Origin: Lysobacter sp. FW306-1B-D06B
Lineage (GTDB): Bacteria; Pseudomonadota; Gammaproteobacteria; Xanthomonadales; Xanthomonadaceae
Assembly (NCBI RefSeq): GCF_038446665.1
Contig: NZ_CP151802.1
Span: forward strand, 2,294,001 to 2,358,000
Length of the DNA: 64,000 bases
Direction of reading: 5' to 3'
Shown: positions 19,596 to 32,614 of the stretch, in pieces
How the letters are laid out: every line of letters starts with the position of its first letter
Numbering within the stretch: the first letter of the stretch is position 1
Position numbers and translations under genes: made by a program
Notes under the pieces: generated by a model
What the model saw: only the letters and a program-made list of their open reading frames with translations
Told to the model about the DNA's origin: nothing
Databases searched by the model: none

Positions 19596-20254
19596 GACAA
19601 CGTCCTTTGTTGTTGGCTGCTGCAGGAACGCCCGGTGCCTCCCCCTGAGCGGCGCCGGGTGCGCGTCCGCGACGGGCAGGTGCCATCGCGCGACTGGGGG
19701 CGTGCGCACGTGCGGCGTCATCCGGACGCCGTGCGCGAGCACGTGGATCGAAAAGGCGAAATGAGGCGACGGCCGCGTGCGTGACGCGCCGGCTCAGGAC
19801 GAGGGTGGGGGGGGGCGGTGTGGCCCGGGAAAAAGTCTCGTCCGAGCGGACGGGAAGACGCGCTTCCTGCGACATCAGGGCTGACTCGAACACAGCGACC
19901 GCTCCCCGACCCGCGCGCGGGCGCAGGCCAATCCAGTTGGCTGGGACGTGGACGACGCCCTGTAGCCATCCACGTCGGCCGACCGTAGTGGAACCATCGG
20001 AACCGCGCAAGAGGAGCGGTTAATCCTTTAGAATCAATACATTGCTGAATGCGGGGCAAAGTGTGCCGAGGGTCGCGGTTCCGAGCCGGAAGGCGGCGAG
20101 GGGCGTCTCCCCGGGAGTCGGTCCAAAGCGCCCGGCCCGATCCGATTGGACCCGGGCAGACTTGCTCCAACCCGCTGAAAGCCCTAGAATTCCGCTTCTG
20201 TCCGCCCGGTTCTGGGTGCGACAGCGACCAAAATAACTACAGAGGAATCTGGTC
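19596..20254. other. 659-base gene-free region between subtilase and rplU
   Basis: No open frame here has protein-like composition. It must hold the subtilase promoter (minus strand) and the rplU promoter (plus strand, 20162-20190). A run of ten G at about 19806-19815 and an AT-richer patch TTAATCCTTTAGAATC at 20020-20035 stand out. I see no repeat of the families found elsewhere. Confidence 0.6.
20162..20190 (+). promoter_or_regulatory. Promoter of rplU-rpmA
   Basis: The -35 hexamer TTGCTC (20162-20167), a 17-base spacer and -10 TAGAAT (20185-20190) form a good sigma-70 promoter 65 bases before the rplU start. Confidence 0.65.
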
Positions 20255-20563
20255 ATGTACGCAGTTGTAGTCACCGGCGGTAAGCAATACCGCGTGATGC
20301 AGGGCGAAACCCTGCGCGTCGAGCTGCTCGATGTCGAAGTCGGCAGCGAGATCAAGCTGGACAACGTCCTGATGCTGGGCGGCAGCGATGGCGTGAAGGT
20401 CGGCGACGCGCTCAAGGGCGCCACCGTCTCCGCCAAGGTCATCGGCCACGGCCGCGCCGACAAGGTGCGCATCGTGAAGTTCCGTCGCCGCAAGCACCAT
20501 CGCAAGCAGATGGGCCACCGTCAGCATTACACCGAAATCGAAATCACCGGCATCGCCGGCTAA
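20255..20563 (+). CDS. rplU: 50S ribosomal protein L21
   Basis: This 102-residue protein has the full L21 layout: [14 protein letters not shown] at the N terminus, [37 protein letters not shown], then [17 protein letters not shown]. It binds 23S rRNA in the large subunit. It is followed after 14 bases by rpmA, the usual pair, and then by obgE beyond a terminator. It is preceded by a good sigma-70 promoter. Confidence 0.98.
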   Translation: MYAVVVTGGKQYRVMQGETLRVELLDVEVGSEIKLDNVLMLGGSDGVKVGDALKGATVSAKVIGHGRADKVRIVKFRRRKHHRKQMGHRQHYTEIEITGIAG

Positions 20564-20577
20564 GAGGAGAAGCAGCC

Positions 20578-20835
20578 ATGGCACACAAAAAGGGCGTAGG
20601 TTCCACCCGTAACGGCCGCGACTCCAACCCGAAGTACCTCGGCGTGAAGATGTACGGCGGCCAGGCCATCGAGGCCGGCAACATCATCGTCCGCCAGCGC
20701 GGCACCCAGTTCCACGCGGGTTCCGGCGTCGGTCTCGGCCGCGACCACACCCTGTTCGCGCTGGTCGACGGCAAGGTCGAGTTCTCGACCAAGGGCCCGA
20801 AGAAGCGCCGCACCGTCAGCGTCGTCGCCGAGTAA
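20578..20835 (+). CDS. rpmA: 50S ribosomal protein L27
   Basis: This 85-residue L27 starts [19 protein letters not shown], the conserved N-terminal tail that reaches into the peptidyl-transferase centre. [20 protein letters not shown] and [18 protein letters not shown] follow. AGGAG lies just before the start. It is cotranscribed with rplU and ended by a strong terminator. Confidence 0.98.
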   Translation: MAHKKGVGSTRNGRDSNPKYLGVKMYGGQAIEAGNIIVRQRGTQFHAGSGVGLGRDHTLFALVDGKVEFSTKGPKKRRTVSVVAE

Positions 20836-20859
20836 TCGTCGACACGCAGTGCGCGAGGG

Positions 20860-20884
20860 GCCCCGCTTCGGCGGGGCTTTTCGT
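20860..20884 (+). terminator. Rho-independent terminator after rpmA
   Basis: GCCCCGC-TTC-GGCGGGGC is followed by TTTTCG, 25 bases after the rpmA stop. The same stem-loop core recurs after tRNA-Thr (29857-29885). Confidence 0.9.
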
Positions 20885-20890
20885 TTCAAG

Positions 20891-22086
<1,196 letters not shown>

Positions 22087-22101
22087 GGCCGTCGCGCAGG
22101 C

Positions 22102-22136
22102 AACAAAAAACCCGGCATCGGCCGGGTTTTTGTTTG
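22102..22136. terminator. Bidirectional terminator between obgE and rpsT
   Basis: AAAAAACCCGGC-ATC-GGCCGGGTTTTTG has A-tract and T-tract on opposite sides of one stem, so it can end obgE (plus) and rpsT (minus), which converge here. Confidence 0.9.
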
Positions 22137-22225
22137 CTGCCTGGAGCGTTGCCGCCCGGAGCCTGTCGGCAGGCGAGGGCGCCGCGAGGCGCCTTGCCGT
22201 GGACTCCCGTCCCCGTGACGCCGTA

Positions 22226-22495
22226 TCAGGCGGCCTTGAGGGCCTTGATGCGGGCGTTCAGGCGAGCCTTGTGGCGGGCAGCCTTGTTCTTGTGGATCAG
22301 GCCACGCGAGCTGAAGCGATCGAGGATCGGCTGCGCGACGACGAAGGCGGCTTCGGCGCCGGCGGCGTCGTTCTCGCCCAGGGCCTTGAGCACCTTCTTG
22401 ACGGCGGTACGCAGCATCGAACGCTGGCTGGCGTTGCGGGCATTGCGGACCACGGTCTGCTTGGCGCGCTTCTTGGCGGACTTGATGTTAGCCAC
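22226..22495 (-). CDS. rpsT: 30S ribosomal protein S20
   Basis: This 89-residue S20 reads (M)[37 protein letters not shown] and [21 protein letters not shown] use the GTG at 22493-22495, because this is where S20 proteins begin and AGGA lies 7 bases upstream. The ATG 45 bases further up adds sequence foreign to the family. It binds 16S rRNA. It is divergent from murJ, the common arrangement. Confidence 0.96.
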   Translation of the reverse strand: MANIKSAKKRAKQTVVRNARNASQRSMLRTAVKKVLKALGENDAAGAEAAFVVAQPILDRFSSRGLIHKNKAARHKARLNARIKALKAA

Positions 22496-22616
22496 GGCGA
22501 ATTCCTGGAAACTGGTAAGTGAAAGTGGGTCTGGGGACAATCAGACCAGAAAGTATGGAGGATTCAGTGGGTTGCGTCAACCATAAGGCGTGGGACAACG
22601 TACAGGGAGAATGCGC

Positions 22617-24221
22617 GTGACCGCGCCGAGAATGATCAGGGGGCTGCTCTCCTTCAGCAGCATGACCATGGTGTCGCGGGTCCTGGGCCTGGTCCGCGAC
22701 ATCGCCATCAACCACGCCTTCGGTGCCAATGCCGGCACGGACGCGTTCTGGGTGGCGTTCCGTATTCCGAACTTCATGCGGCGCCTGTTCGCGGAAGGCT
22801 CGTTTTCGACGGCGTTCGTGCCCGTTTTCACGGAGATCAAGGAAACCCGCCCGCAGGACCTGCGCGAACTGGTGGCGCGGGTGTCCGGCACGCTGGGCGG
22901 CATGTTGCTGGTCCTGACCGCGCTGGGCCTGATCTTCACCCCGCAGATCGCGGCGATCTTCAGCCCGGGTGCGCTCGACGATCCGGCCAAGTTCGGCCTC
23001 ACGGTCGACCTGCTGCGGCTGACGTTCCCCTTCATCCTGTTCGTGTCGCTGACGGCGCTGTCCGGCGGCGCGCTCAACAGCTTCCACCGGTTCGGGCTGC
23101 CGGCCTTTACGCCGGTGATCCTCAATCTGTTCATGATCGCCGGCGCGTTGTGGCTGGCCCCCCACCTGGAGGTGCCGATCCTGGCGCTGGGCTGGGCGGT
23201 GCTGGCGGGCGGCATCGCGCAGCTGGTGTTCCAGTTGCCGGCGCTGCGCAAGCTCAATCTGTTGACGCTGCCGAAGTGGGGCTGGAGCCACCCGGACGTG
23301 CGCAAGGTGATGCGCCTGATGGTGCCGACGCTGTTCGGTTCCTCGGTGGCGCAGATCAATCTGTTGCTCGACACCGTCATCGCGTCGCTGCTGTTCGTCG
23401 GTTCGCAGACCTGGCTGTCGCAGGCCGATCGCTTCCTCGAGCTGCCGCTGGGCGTCTTCGGCGTGGCGCTGGGCACGGTGATCCTGCCGGCGTTGTCGCG
23501 GCACCACGTCAAGACCGACGCAGAGGGTTTTTCGAAGGCGCTCGACTGGGGCCTGCGCACTACGCTGCTGATCTCGATGCCGGCGATGCTGGGCCTGATG
23601 TTCCTGGCCGAGCCGCTGGTGGCGACGCTGTTCCAGGGCGGCAAGTTCACCGCGTTCGACACGCGCATGGCGGCGATGTCGGTGTTCGGCCTGAGCTTCG
23701 GTCTGCCGGCTTTCGCGCTGGTGAAGATCGTGCTGCCGGCGTTCTATTCGCGCCAGGACACGCGCACGCCGGTGCGTGCGGGCGTGGCGTCGCTGATCGC
23801 CAACATGGTGCTCAATGTCGTCTTCCTGTGGGTGCTGTACCTGCTGTGGACGACGCCGGAAGTGCGCGCGCGCGGCGTGATGGTCGCGCTGGAGCAGACG
23901 CCCGGCTTGCACCTCGCGCTGGGCTTCGCCAGCGCCGCGGCGAGCTACCTCAACCTCGCGCTGCTGTGGCACTGGCTGCGCAAGGCCGGTGTGTACCAGC
24001 GTCAGCCCGGCTGGATGCGCTACACGATGCGGTTGCTCGTCGCATGCGCGGCGATGGCGGCGGCGTTGTGGGCTGGCCTGATCTGGGCGCCGGATTTCAC
24101 CGTCATCGGCAAGCTGGCGCGGGTGGGGTACCTGGCGGTGTTGGTCTGCGGCGGTGGCCTGGTCTATGTGCTGGCGCTGCTGGCGCTCGGGTTCCGCCCG
24201 CGCGATCTTCGCGAGCACTGA
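22617..24221 (+). CDS. murJ: Lipid II flippase MurJ
   Basis: This protein of about 534 residues has 13-14 predicted membrane helices. It starts TAPRMIRGLLSFSSMTMVSR and continues VLGLVRDIAINHAFGA, the typical MurJ N terminus with the conserved Arg residues. It flips the peptidoglycan precursor lipid II across the inner membrane. I prefer the GTG at 22617, since GGGAG is 7 bases upstream; an ATG at 22611 is too close to that site. It is divergent from rpsT and followed by ribF, which seems to have its own promoter. Confidence 0.94.
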   Translation: MTAPRMIRGLLSFSSMTMVSRVLGLVRDIAINHAFGANAGTDAFWVAFRIPNFMRRLFAEGSFSTAFVPVFTEIKETRPQDLRELVARVSGTLGGMLLVLTALGLIFTPQIAAIFSPGALDDPAKFGLTVDLLRLTFPFILFVSLTALSGGALNSFHRFGLPAFTPVILNLFMIAGALWLAPHLEVPILALGWAVLAGGIAQLVFQLPALRKLNLLTLPKWGWSHPDVRKVMRLMVPTLFGSSVAQINLLLDTVIASLLFVGSQTWLSQADRFLELPLGVFGVALGTVILPALSRHHVKTDAEGFSKALDWGLRTTLLISMPAMLGLMFLAEPLVATLFQGGKFTAFDTRMAAMSVFGLSFGLPAFALVKIVLPAFYSRQDTRTPVRAGVASLIANMVLNVVFLWVLYLLWTTPEVRARGVMVALEQTPGLHLALGFASAAASYLNLALLWHWLRKAGVYQRQPGWMRYTMRLLVACAAMAAALWAGLIWAPDFTVIGKLARVGYLAVLVCGGGLVYVLALLALGFRPRDLREH

Positions 24222-24255
24222 CGGACCATGTCGGGCAGGAACCATACGGCGAGCC

Positions 24256-24282
24256 TTGGAGACGGGCCTTCGCGGCTATACT
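24256..24282 (+). promoter_or_regulatory. Candidate promoter of ribF
   Basis: TTGGAG (24256-24261), a 15-base spacer and TATACT (24277-24282) lie in the gap between murJ and ribF. The -10 ends 8 bases before the ribF ATG at 24291 and no Shine-Dalgarno is present, so the transcript may be leaderless. Confidence 0.45.
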
Positions 24283-24290
24283 TCAGGGCA

Positions 24291-25307
24291 ATGAGCAGGC
24301 TGTTTCGAGACGTCGAGGGCGGGCCCCGGTGCCCGCACGGCAGTGTGGTCTGCATCGGCGCATTCGACGGCCTGCACCTGGGCCACCAGGCGCTGGTGCG
24401 CCACGCGCGGGATCGTGCGCGCGCGCTCGGCGTGCCGTGCGTGGTGCTGAGTTTCGAACCACTGCCGCGTGAGTTCTTCGCACCCAACGACCCACCGCCG
24501 CGCCTGATGCTGCCGCGTGCCAAGGCCGAGCGTCTGCTTTCGACGAGCGCCGGTGCCATGGGCGTGGACCAGCTCGGCCTGCTGCGTTTCGATCGGCGCC
24601 TGAGCAGCCTCACTGCCGAGGAGTTCGTGCGCGCGGTGCTCGTGCATCGTCTGTCCGCGCGTGAAGTGTGGGTCGGCCCGGAGTTCCGCTTCGGCAAGGC
24701 GCGCGCAGGCGACATCGCGCTGCTGCGCGCGATGGGGCAGGAGCACGGCTTCGTCGCGGGCGAGATCGAACCCGTTCTGCTCGATGGCGAACGCGTCTCC
24801 GCCACGCGTATCCGCGAGGCGCTGCGCGCGGGCGATTTCGCCACGGCCGCGCGCTTCCTCGGCCGGCCGTACGCGATCGGCGGCCACGTCGTGCCGGGCA
24901 AGCAGCTCGGCCGTACGCTCGGCTTTCCCACGGCCAACCTGCGCTTCGGCGGTCGCACGCCTGCTTTGTCGGGCATCTACGCGACCTGGGTGCACGGCGT
25001 GGGCGAACATCCTCATGCCTCGGTGTCCAGCCTGGGCACGCGGCCGACGGTGGACGGCGTAGAGCCGCTGCTGGAAGCCCATCTGTTCGATTTCGACGGC
25101 GACCTCTACGGCCGCCGCATCGAGGTCGAGTTCGTCGCCAAATTGCGCGACGAACTGAAGTTCTCCGATCTGCCGTCATTGACCGCGCAGATGCACCGTG
25201 ACGCCGTGCAGGCGCGCGCGATCCTCGGCGTTCCCGCCAGTTCCGCCGCCGCACACGAGCCCGCACGAACGAGTGCGGAGTCCCCCCAGACAGCAGCACA
25301 GCGATAG
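24291..25307 (+). CDS. ribF: Bifunctional riboflavin kinase/FMN adenylyltransferase
   Basis: This 338-residue enzyme makes FMN and FAD from riboflavin. The FAD synthetase domain contains IGAFDGLHLGHQAL (HxGH nucleotidyltransferase motif, near residue 24) and EFRFGKARAGD. The C-terminal flavokinase domain contains GRPYAIGGHVVPGKQLGRTL followed by GFPTANL. The start at 24291 was chosen because homologues begin with MSRLFRD-like sequence; an upstream ATG adds nothing family-like. It precedes ileS by 6 bases and is the head of the conserved ribF-ileS-lspA-ispH cluster. I see no FMN riboswitch. Confidence 0.96.
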   Translation: MSRLFRDVEGGPRCPHGSVVCIGAFDGLHLGHQALVRHARDRARALGVPCVVLSFEPLPREFFAPNDPPPRLMLPRAKAERLLSTSAGAMGVDQLGLLRFDRRLSSLTAEEFVRAVLVHRLSAREVWVGPEFRFGKARAGDIALLRAMGQEHGFVAGEIEPVLLDGERVSATRIREALRAGDFATAARFLGRPYAIGGHVVPGKQLGRTLGFPTANLRFGGRTPALSGIYATWVHGVGEHPHASVSSLGTRPTVDGVEPLLEAHLFDFDGDLYGRRIEVEFVAKLRDELKFSDLPSLTAQMHRDAVQARAILGVPASSAAAHEPARTSAESPQTAAQR

Positions 25308-25313
25308 GTTCCC

Positions 25314-28186
<2,873 letters not shown>

Positions 28187-28187
<1 letters not shown>

Positions 28188-28693
28188 TGGCTCCGGTGCG
28201 TCCCAATGCGTTGCCCTGGCTGGCGGTCTCCGTCCTGGTGATTGTGCTCGACCAGCTGACCAAGCTGTGGGTGCTGAACTCGTTGCCGGAATACACCGCG
28301 GTCCCGGTGATCGAGGGCGTCTGGAACTGGTACCGCACCTACAACACCGGTGCGGCATTCAGCTTCCTCAGCGATGCCGGCGGCTGGCAGAAGTACTTCT
28401 TCGTCGTGCTGGCCGTGGCCATCAGCGGCCTGCTGGGCTGGTGGCTGAGCCGCACGCCGCGGCGCGACTGGAAGAGCGCGCTGCCGTATGCGCTGGTGAT
28501 CGGCGGCGCCCTGGGTAACGTGATCGACCGGCTGATGCACGGCCACGTCGTGGACTTCATCCAGTGGCACTGGCGCGATTACTACTGGCCTTCGTTCAAC
28601 CTGGCCGACGCGGCGATCGTGGCCGGCGCCATCGGCATCGCGCTGTTCGGCCTGTTCACGAAACCGGCGCCGGCCGCCGGCCCGGCCCGGTAA
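28187..28693 (+). CDS. lspA: Lipoprotein signal peptidase (signal peptidase II)
   Basis: This 168-residue membrane aspartyl protease removes the signal peptide from diacylated prolipoproteins. It has four membrane helices and the two catalytic aspartates: Asp114 in [11 protein letters not shown] and Asp141 in [17 protein letters not shown] is also conserved. The ATG shares a base with the ileS stop, so the two are coupled. Its likely clients in this window include the lipoprotein PstS, the BON/OmpA lipoprotein and the efflux outer-membrane factor. Confidence 0.97.
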
Positions 28694-28702
28694 ACTGCCG
28701 CC

Positions 28703-29653
28703 ATGGACGTCCTGCTCGCCAATCCCCGCGGTTTCTGCGCCGGCGTCGACCGCGCCATCGAGATCGTCAAGCGCGCCATCGAGACGCTCGGCGCGCCCAT
28801 CTACGTGCGCCACGAAGTGGTGCACAACCGCTTCGTCGTGGACGACCTCAAGCACCGTGGCGCGATCTTCGTCGAGGAGCTCGACGAGGTGCCGGACAAC
28901 GCCACGGTGATCTTCAGCGCCCACGGCGTGGCCAAGGCCGTGCGCGAAGAAGCCGAGCGTCGCGGCCTCAAGGTGTTCGACGCGACCTGTCCGCTGGTGA
29001 CGAAGGTGCATCTGGAAGTGGCGCGTCACTGCCGCGCCGGTCGCGATGTCGTCCTGATCGGCCACGAGGGCCACCCCGAAGTCGAGGGCACGATGGGCCA
29101 GTGGCGTCGCGAGGCGGGTTCCGGCCGCATTTACCTGGTCGAGGACAACGACGACGTCGCCGCGCTGGAGATCGACCAGCCCGAGAATGTCGCCTATACG
29201 ACCCAGACCACGCTCTCGGTCGACGACACCCGTGGCGTGATCGAGGCGCTGCGCGCCAAGTTCCCGGCCCTGCAAGGCCCGAAGAACGACGACATCTGCT
29301 ACGCCACGCAGAACCGCCAGGACGCCGTGCGCGAACTGGCCGCGCGCTGCGACCTGGTGCTGGTGGTCGGTTCGGTCAACAGCTCCAACTCCAACCGCCT
29401 GCGCGAGCTGGCCGAGCGCGAAGGCGTGGAGGCCTACCTGATCGACGGCGCGATCGAGATCAACCCGTCCTGGGTCACCGGCCGCCAGCGCATCGGCGTC
29501 ACCGCCGGCGCGTCCGCGCCGGAGGTGCTGGTGCGCGGCGTGATCGACCGCCTGCGCGAACTGGGCGCGGCGCATGTGTCCGAACTCGACGGCGAGCCGG
29601 AGGACATGGTCTTCGCGCTGCCCAAGGAGCTGCGTCTGCAACTGGTCGATTGA
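28703..29653 (+). CDS. ispH: 4-hydroxy-3-methylbut-2-enyl diphosphate reductase
   Basis: This 316-residue Fe-S enzyme performs the last step of the MEP isoprenoid pathway. The cluster ligands are Cys12 ([10 protein letters not shown]), Cys96 (FDATCPLVT) and Cys199 ([12 protein letters not shown]), with the catalytic Glu128 in [18 protein letters not shown] binds the diphosphate. It starts 9 bases after lspA and has no Shine-Dalgarno. TAAACT at 28691-28696 resembles a -10 but lacks a -35, so read-through from lspA seems more likely. Confidence 0.97.
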   Translation: MDVLLANPRGFCAGVDRAIEIVKRAIETLGAPIYVRHEVVHNRFVVDDLKHRGAIFVEELDEVPDNATVIFSAHGVAKAVREEAERRGLKVFDATCPLVTKVHLEVARHCRAGRDVVLIGHEGHPEVEGTMGQWRREAGSGRIYLVEDNDDVAALEIDQPENVAYTTQTTLSVDDTRGVIEALRAKFPALQGPKNDDICYATQNRQDAVRELAARCDLVLVVGSVNSSNSNRLRELAEREGVEAYLIDGAIEINPSWVTGRQRIGVTAGASAPEVLVRGVIDRLRELGAAHVSELDGEPEDMVFALPKELRLQLVD

Positions 29654-29671
29654 CCGGGGCGGTGGCGCCGA

Positions 29672-29700
29672 TTGACCGGGAACGGGCGGGCGCCTAGAAT
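29672..29700 (+). promoter_or_regulatory. Promoter of tRNA-Thr
   Basis: TTGACC (29672-29677), a 17-base spacer and TAGAAT (29695-29700) lie 66 bases before the tRNA. Confidence 0.7.
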
Positions 29701-29766
29701 TCCGGGCTCGCGGAAATCTCCGCCGCCCGGCCCGAGCGGCCAGGCCGGAATCCCGCAAAGACACCC

Positions 29767-29842
29767 GCCGGAATAGCTCAGTTGGTAGAGCGGCGCATTC
29801 GTAATGCGTAGGTCGTAGGTTCGATTCCTATTTCCGGCACCA
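29767..29842 (+). tRNA. tRNA-Thr (anticodon CGT)
   Basis: This is a full cloverleaf of 76 bases with encoded CCA. The acceptor is GCCGGAA/TTCCGGC, the D arm GCTC...GAGC, and the anticodon stem GCGCA/TGCGT with loop TTCGTAA (CGT at 34-36). The T arm has TTCGATT. It reads ACG codons. A promoter precedes it and a terminator follows. Confidence 0.97.
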
Positions 29843-29856
29843 GTTTTCGTTATTTT

Positions 29857-29885
29857 GAGCCCCGCTTCGGCGGGGCTTCTTTTTT
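29857..29885 (+). terminator. Rho-independent terminator after tRNA-Thr
   Basis: AGCCCCGC-TTC-GGCGGGGCTT is followed by CTTTTTT, 15 bases after the tRNA. Confidence 0.9.
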
Positions 29886-29975
29886 GGCCCGTCGTGAGCG
29901 CGTAAAGAATGCGCCCTTCACGCGTGCGCGGCACCTTCGGTGAAACAGTCACGGCTTTCCCCGAGGAGTGGAGCG

Positions 29976-30653
29976 ATGGCCGGTATCGACGAGAACGTGA
30001 AGCGCATCGGCGCGCTGCTGAAGAAGATCGACATCGCCATGCTGACGACGACGGGCAAGGGCGGCTTCCTCATGAGCCGGCCGTTGTCCACGCAGCATGC
30101 GCAGTTCGACGGACGGCGCGTGTGGTTCTTCACCCAGGCCGACAGCCCGAAGGTCGCCGAGATCCGCCGCCATCCCAAGGTGAACCTCGCCTACGCGTCC
30201 AAGAGCAAGAACGTCTACATCTCCATGACCGGTACCGCGAGCGTGAACCGCGAGCAGGCCGTCATCGATGCCCTGTGGAACGATGCGATGAAGGCGTTCT
30301 TCCCCAAGGGCCGGAACGATCCCAACCTCACGCTGCTGGAGGTGGACGTTCATTCGGTCGAATACTGGGACGGCCCGGGCACCTGGATCGGCAAGGCGGT
30401 CAGCTTCCTCATCGCGCGGGTGACGAAGAAGGAAGAGGTGATGGGCGAGAACCGCATCGTCGACCTCACCGCCAAGCGCCCGCGCAAGCGTTTGCCGCCC
30501 TCGCACGCCGACGCCCCGCGCGGCGCGCGCAGCGCCGCGGCGAAGGCGCCGAAGAAGGCCGCGCGCAAGTCCTCCGCCACGCGCGCCGCGAAGAAGACGG
30601 CAAAGCCCGCACGCAAGGCGGCAGCGAAGCGAACGCGCAGCGCCTCCGGCTGA
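29976..30653 (+). CDS. PNPOx-fold general-stress-type protein with Lys/Ala-rich tail
   Basis: This 225-residue protein has a flavin-binding split-barrel domain (1-150) like general stress protein 26 and pyridoxamine-phosphate oxidases: MLTTTGKGGFLMSRPL, VWFFTQADSPKVAEIRRHP, VNLAYASKSKNVYISMTG, ALWNDAMKAFFPKG and VEYWDGPG. The last 60 residues are a histone-H1-like tail of KKAARKSS, AAKKTAKPARKAAAK and similar, likely disordered and able to bind nucleic acid. I chose the ATG at 29976 because GAGGAGTGGAG lies just upstream. The activity is unproven; family members bind FMN or FAD. Confidence 0.85.
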   Translation: MAGIDENVKRIGALLKKIDIAMLTTTGKGGFLMSRPLSTQHAQFDGRRVWFFTQADSPKVAEIRRHPKVNLAYASKSKNVYISMTGTASVNREQAVIDALWNDAMKAFFPKGRNDPNLTLLEVDVHSVEYWDGPGTWIGKAVSFLIARVTKKEEVMGENRIVDLTAKRPRKRLPPSHADAPRGARSAAAKAPKKAARKSSATRAAKKTAKPARKAAAKRTRSASG

Positions 30654-30832
30654 CTGGCCGTGCAATGACTCGCACGCGCCTCGTGCTCAAGCACATCGTG
30701 CATGAATCTTCCATCACGACCCCGCGCGCCTGAACGTTTCATCTCATCGCAATCTCGCGTTCACCGATTTTTAGCGCGGCGATCGCCACCATGCCGCCAG
30801 TTTTTCGGAAGGGGCATGACAGGGTGTTGAGC

Positions 30833-31120
30833 ATGCGAATGGACGTCTTCGTGGTGGGGCAGGAAGAAGGTTTCGTGGTGGCGCCGTGCGGCGCGCCGCT
30901 TCCCGATGAGGAAATGGCGGTGCTGGGCGAGGTCCGCTTCGGCTGGACCGTCGACAGCGAAAGCGCCGCCCCGCGTCTGGATTGGCAGGGCATCGCCAAG
31001 GACATCGATGCGCGCGGTTACAGCATCGTCCCGCAGGGCGACGTGGGCGGCCTGCTGGGTCTGCCGGAAGGCGAACTGAGCGCGTTCTATCCCGAGTTCC
31101 ACCTGCGCCACGCCGCCTGA
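30833..31120 (+). CDS. Hypothetical protein of about 95 residues upstream of radA
   Basis: I do not recognise this protein. It reads MRMDVFVVGQEEGFVVAPCG, then EVRFGWTVDSES, DIDARGYSIVPQGDVGGLLG and ELSAFYPEFHLRHAA. It is acidic, has no signal peptide or membrane helix, and has one Cys. An ATG two codons further on (30839) is an equally good start, and neither has a strong Shine-Dalgarno. Codon use is like that of its neighbours. It lies 78 bases before radA on the same strand and could be cotranscribed. Confidence 0.6.
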   Translation: MRMDVFVVGQEEGFVVAPCGAPLPDEEMAVLGEVRFGWTVDSESAAPRLDWQGIAKDIDARGYSIVPQGDVGGLLGLPEGELSAFYPEFHLRHAA

Positions 31121-31198
31121 GCGCGCATCGCCCGCGTCTCGCTTTCCGCGACGCGGGCCGGGTAGAGTGCGGGCAATCCGTTCGCCACGCCGCCGTTC

Positions 31199-32605
31199 AT
31201 GTCCAAACCCGCGAAGTCCCTCAGCAGCAAAGCCCGCACCGCGTACGTCTGCTCGGAGTGCGGCGCCGACCACAACAAGTGGCAGGGCCAGTGCGGTGAG
31301 TGCGGCGCCTGGAACACGCTGAGCGAGTTCGTCGTGGAGCCCGCCGCCAAGGCGGGCGCGAGCGTCGCCGCGAGCCGGCGTGGCAGCTGGGCCGGCAAGG
31401 CCGACGCGCCGGCCGTCACTGCGCTCAAGGACGTTCGCCACAGCGAAGAAGACCGTGTCAGCACCGGCATCGGCGAGTTCGACCGCGTGCTCGGCGGTGG
31501 CCTGGTGCACGGTTCGGTGGTGCTGGTGGGTGGCGACCCGGGCATCGGCAAATCGACGCTGCTGTTGCAGGCGATCAGCAAGATGGCCGGAACGCTGCCG
31601 GGCCTGTACGTCACTGGCGAGGAATCGCTGGCGCAGGTGGCCGGTCGCGCCTCGCGCCTGGGCGTGCCGGTGGACGGCGTGCACGCACTGGCGGAAACCG
31701 GCGTGGAACGCGTGCTCGAACACGCCGCGAAGATGAAGCCGGGCCTGATCGTCGCCGACTCCGTGCAGACGCTGTGGACGGAGGAACTGAGCGCCGCGCC
31801 CGGCTCGGTGAGCCAGGTGCGCGAAAGCGCCGCGCGCCTGGTGCGCTATGCCAAGGAAACCGGCACCGCCGTGTTCCTGGTCGGTCACGTTACCAAGGAG
31901 GGCGGGATCGCCGGCCCGCGCGTGCTCGAGCACATGGTCGACGCCGTGCTGTATTTCGAAGGCGAAAGCGGCAGCCGCTTCCGCGTGCTGCGTGCGTTCA
32001 AGAACCGCTTCGGCGCGGTCAACGAACTGGGCGTGTTCGCGATGGGCGAGAAGGGCCTGCGCGAAGTGCCCAACCCGTCGGCGATCTTCCTCTCCGGCAG
32101 CGAACGCCCGCAGCCGGGCAGCTGCGTGATGGTCACGCGCGAAGGCACGCGCCCGTTGCTGGTGGAAGTGCAGGCGCTGGTCGATGCCTCGCCGCTGTCG
32201 AACCCGCGCCGCGTCGCGGTCGGCATGGAGGGCAACCGCCTGGCGATGCTGCTGGCGGTGCTGCATCGCCACGGCGGCATCGGCGTGGGCGACCAGGACG
32301 TGTTCGTGAATGTGGTCGGCGGCATCCGCGTGCAGGAAACGGCGGCGGATCTTCCCGTGCTGTTGGCGGTGCTGTCTTCGTTGCGCGATCGGCCGTTGGC
32401 CGAACAGACGGTGGCGTTCGGCGAAGTCGGTCTGTCGGGAGAGATCCGGCCTGTTCCCAACGGCGAGGAACGCCTGAAGGAAGCCGCCACGCACGGCTTC
32501 AAGCGCGCCATCGTGCCCAAGTCGAACGCGCCCAGGAGCGGTCGCGTGGGCGAGATGGAAGTGATCGGTGTGGAGCGACTGGCGGACGCGCTGGAACGCG
32601 CCTGA
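31199..32605 (+). CDS. radA: DNA repair protein RadA
   Basis: This 468-residue RecA-like branch-migration ATPase of recombinational repair is also called Sms. The zinc finger is Cys18, 21, 32 and 35 (CSECGADHNKWQGQCGECG). Walker A is GGDPGIGKST (111-120), the RadA-specific motif KNRFG is at 268-272, and the C-terminal Lon-like domain has ALVDASPLSNPRRVAVGM and DVFVNVVGGIRV. It is full length. A hypothetical gene precedes it and a convergent small membrane-protein gene follows after 9 bases. Confidence 0.97.
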   Translation: MSKPAKSLSSKARTAYVCSECGADHNKWQGQCGECGAWNTLSEFVVEPAAKAGASVAASRRGSWAGKADAPAVTALKDVRHSEEDRVSTGIGEFDRVLGGGLVHGSVVLVGGDPGIGKSTLLLQAISKMAGTLPGLYVTGEESLAQVAGRASRLGVPVDGVHALAETGVERVLEHAAKMKPGLIVADSVQTLWTEELSAAPGSVSQVRESAARLVRYAKETGTAVFLVGHVTKEGGIAGPRVLEHMVDAVLYFEGESGSRFRVLRAFKNRFGAVNELGVFAMGEKGLREVPNPSAIFLSGSERPQPGSCVMVTREGTRPLLVEVQALVDASPLSNPRRVAVGMEGNRLAMLLAVLHRHGGIGVGDQDVFVNVVGGIRVQETAADLPVLLAVLSSLRDRPLAEQTVAFGEVGLSGEIRPVPNGEERLKEAATHGFKRAIVPKSNAPRSGRVGEMEVIGVERLADALERA

Positions 32606-32614
32606 GCCCTCGCG

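Noticed and set aside
20042..20270. Short open frames in the gap before rplU
   Set aside because: They have no ribosome-binding site and no protein-like pattern, and they overlap the rplU promoter and start.
24222..24290. FMN riboswitch ahead of ribF
   Set aside because: The gap after murJ is only 69 bases and has none of the conserved RFN-element helices.
29767..29842. tRNA genes as integration sites of a genomic island (also checked tRNA-Ser and tRNA-Arg)
   Set aside because: No integrase, no direct repeat of a tRNA 3' end and no compositional shift were seen next to any of the three tRNAs.
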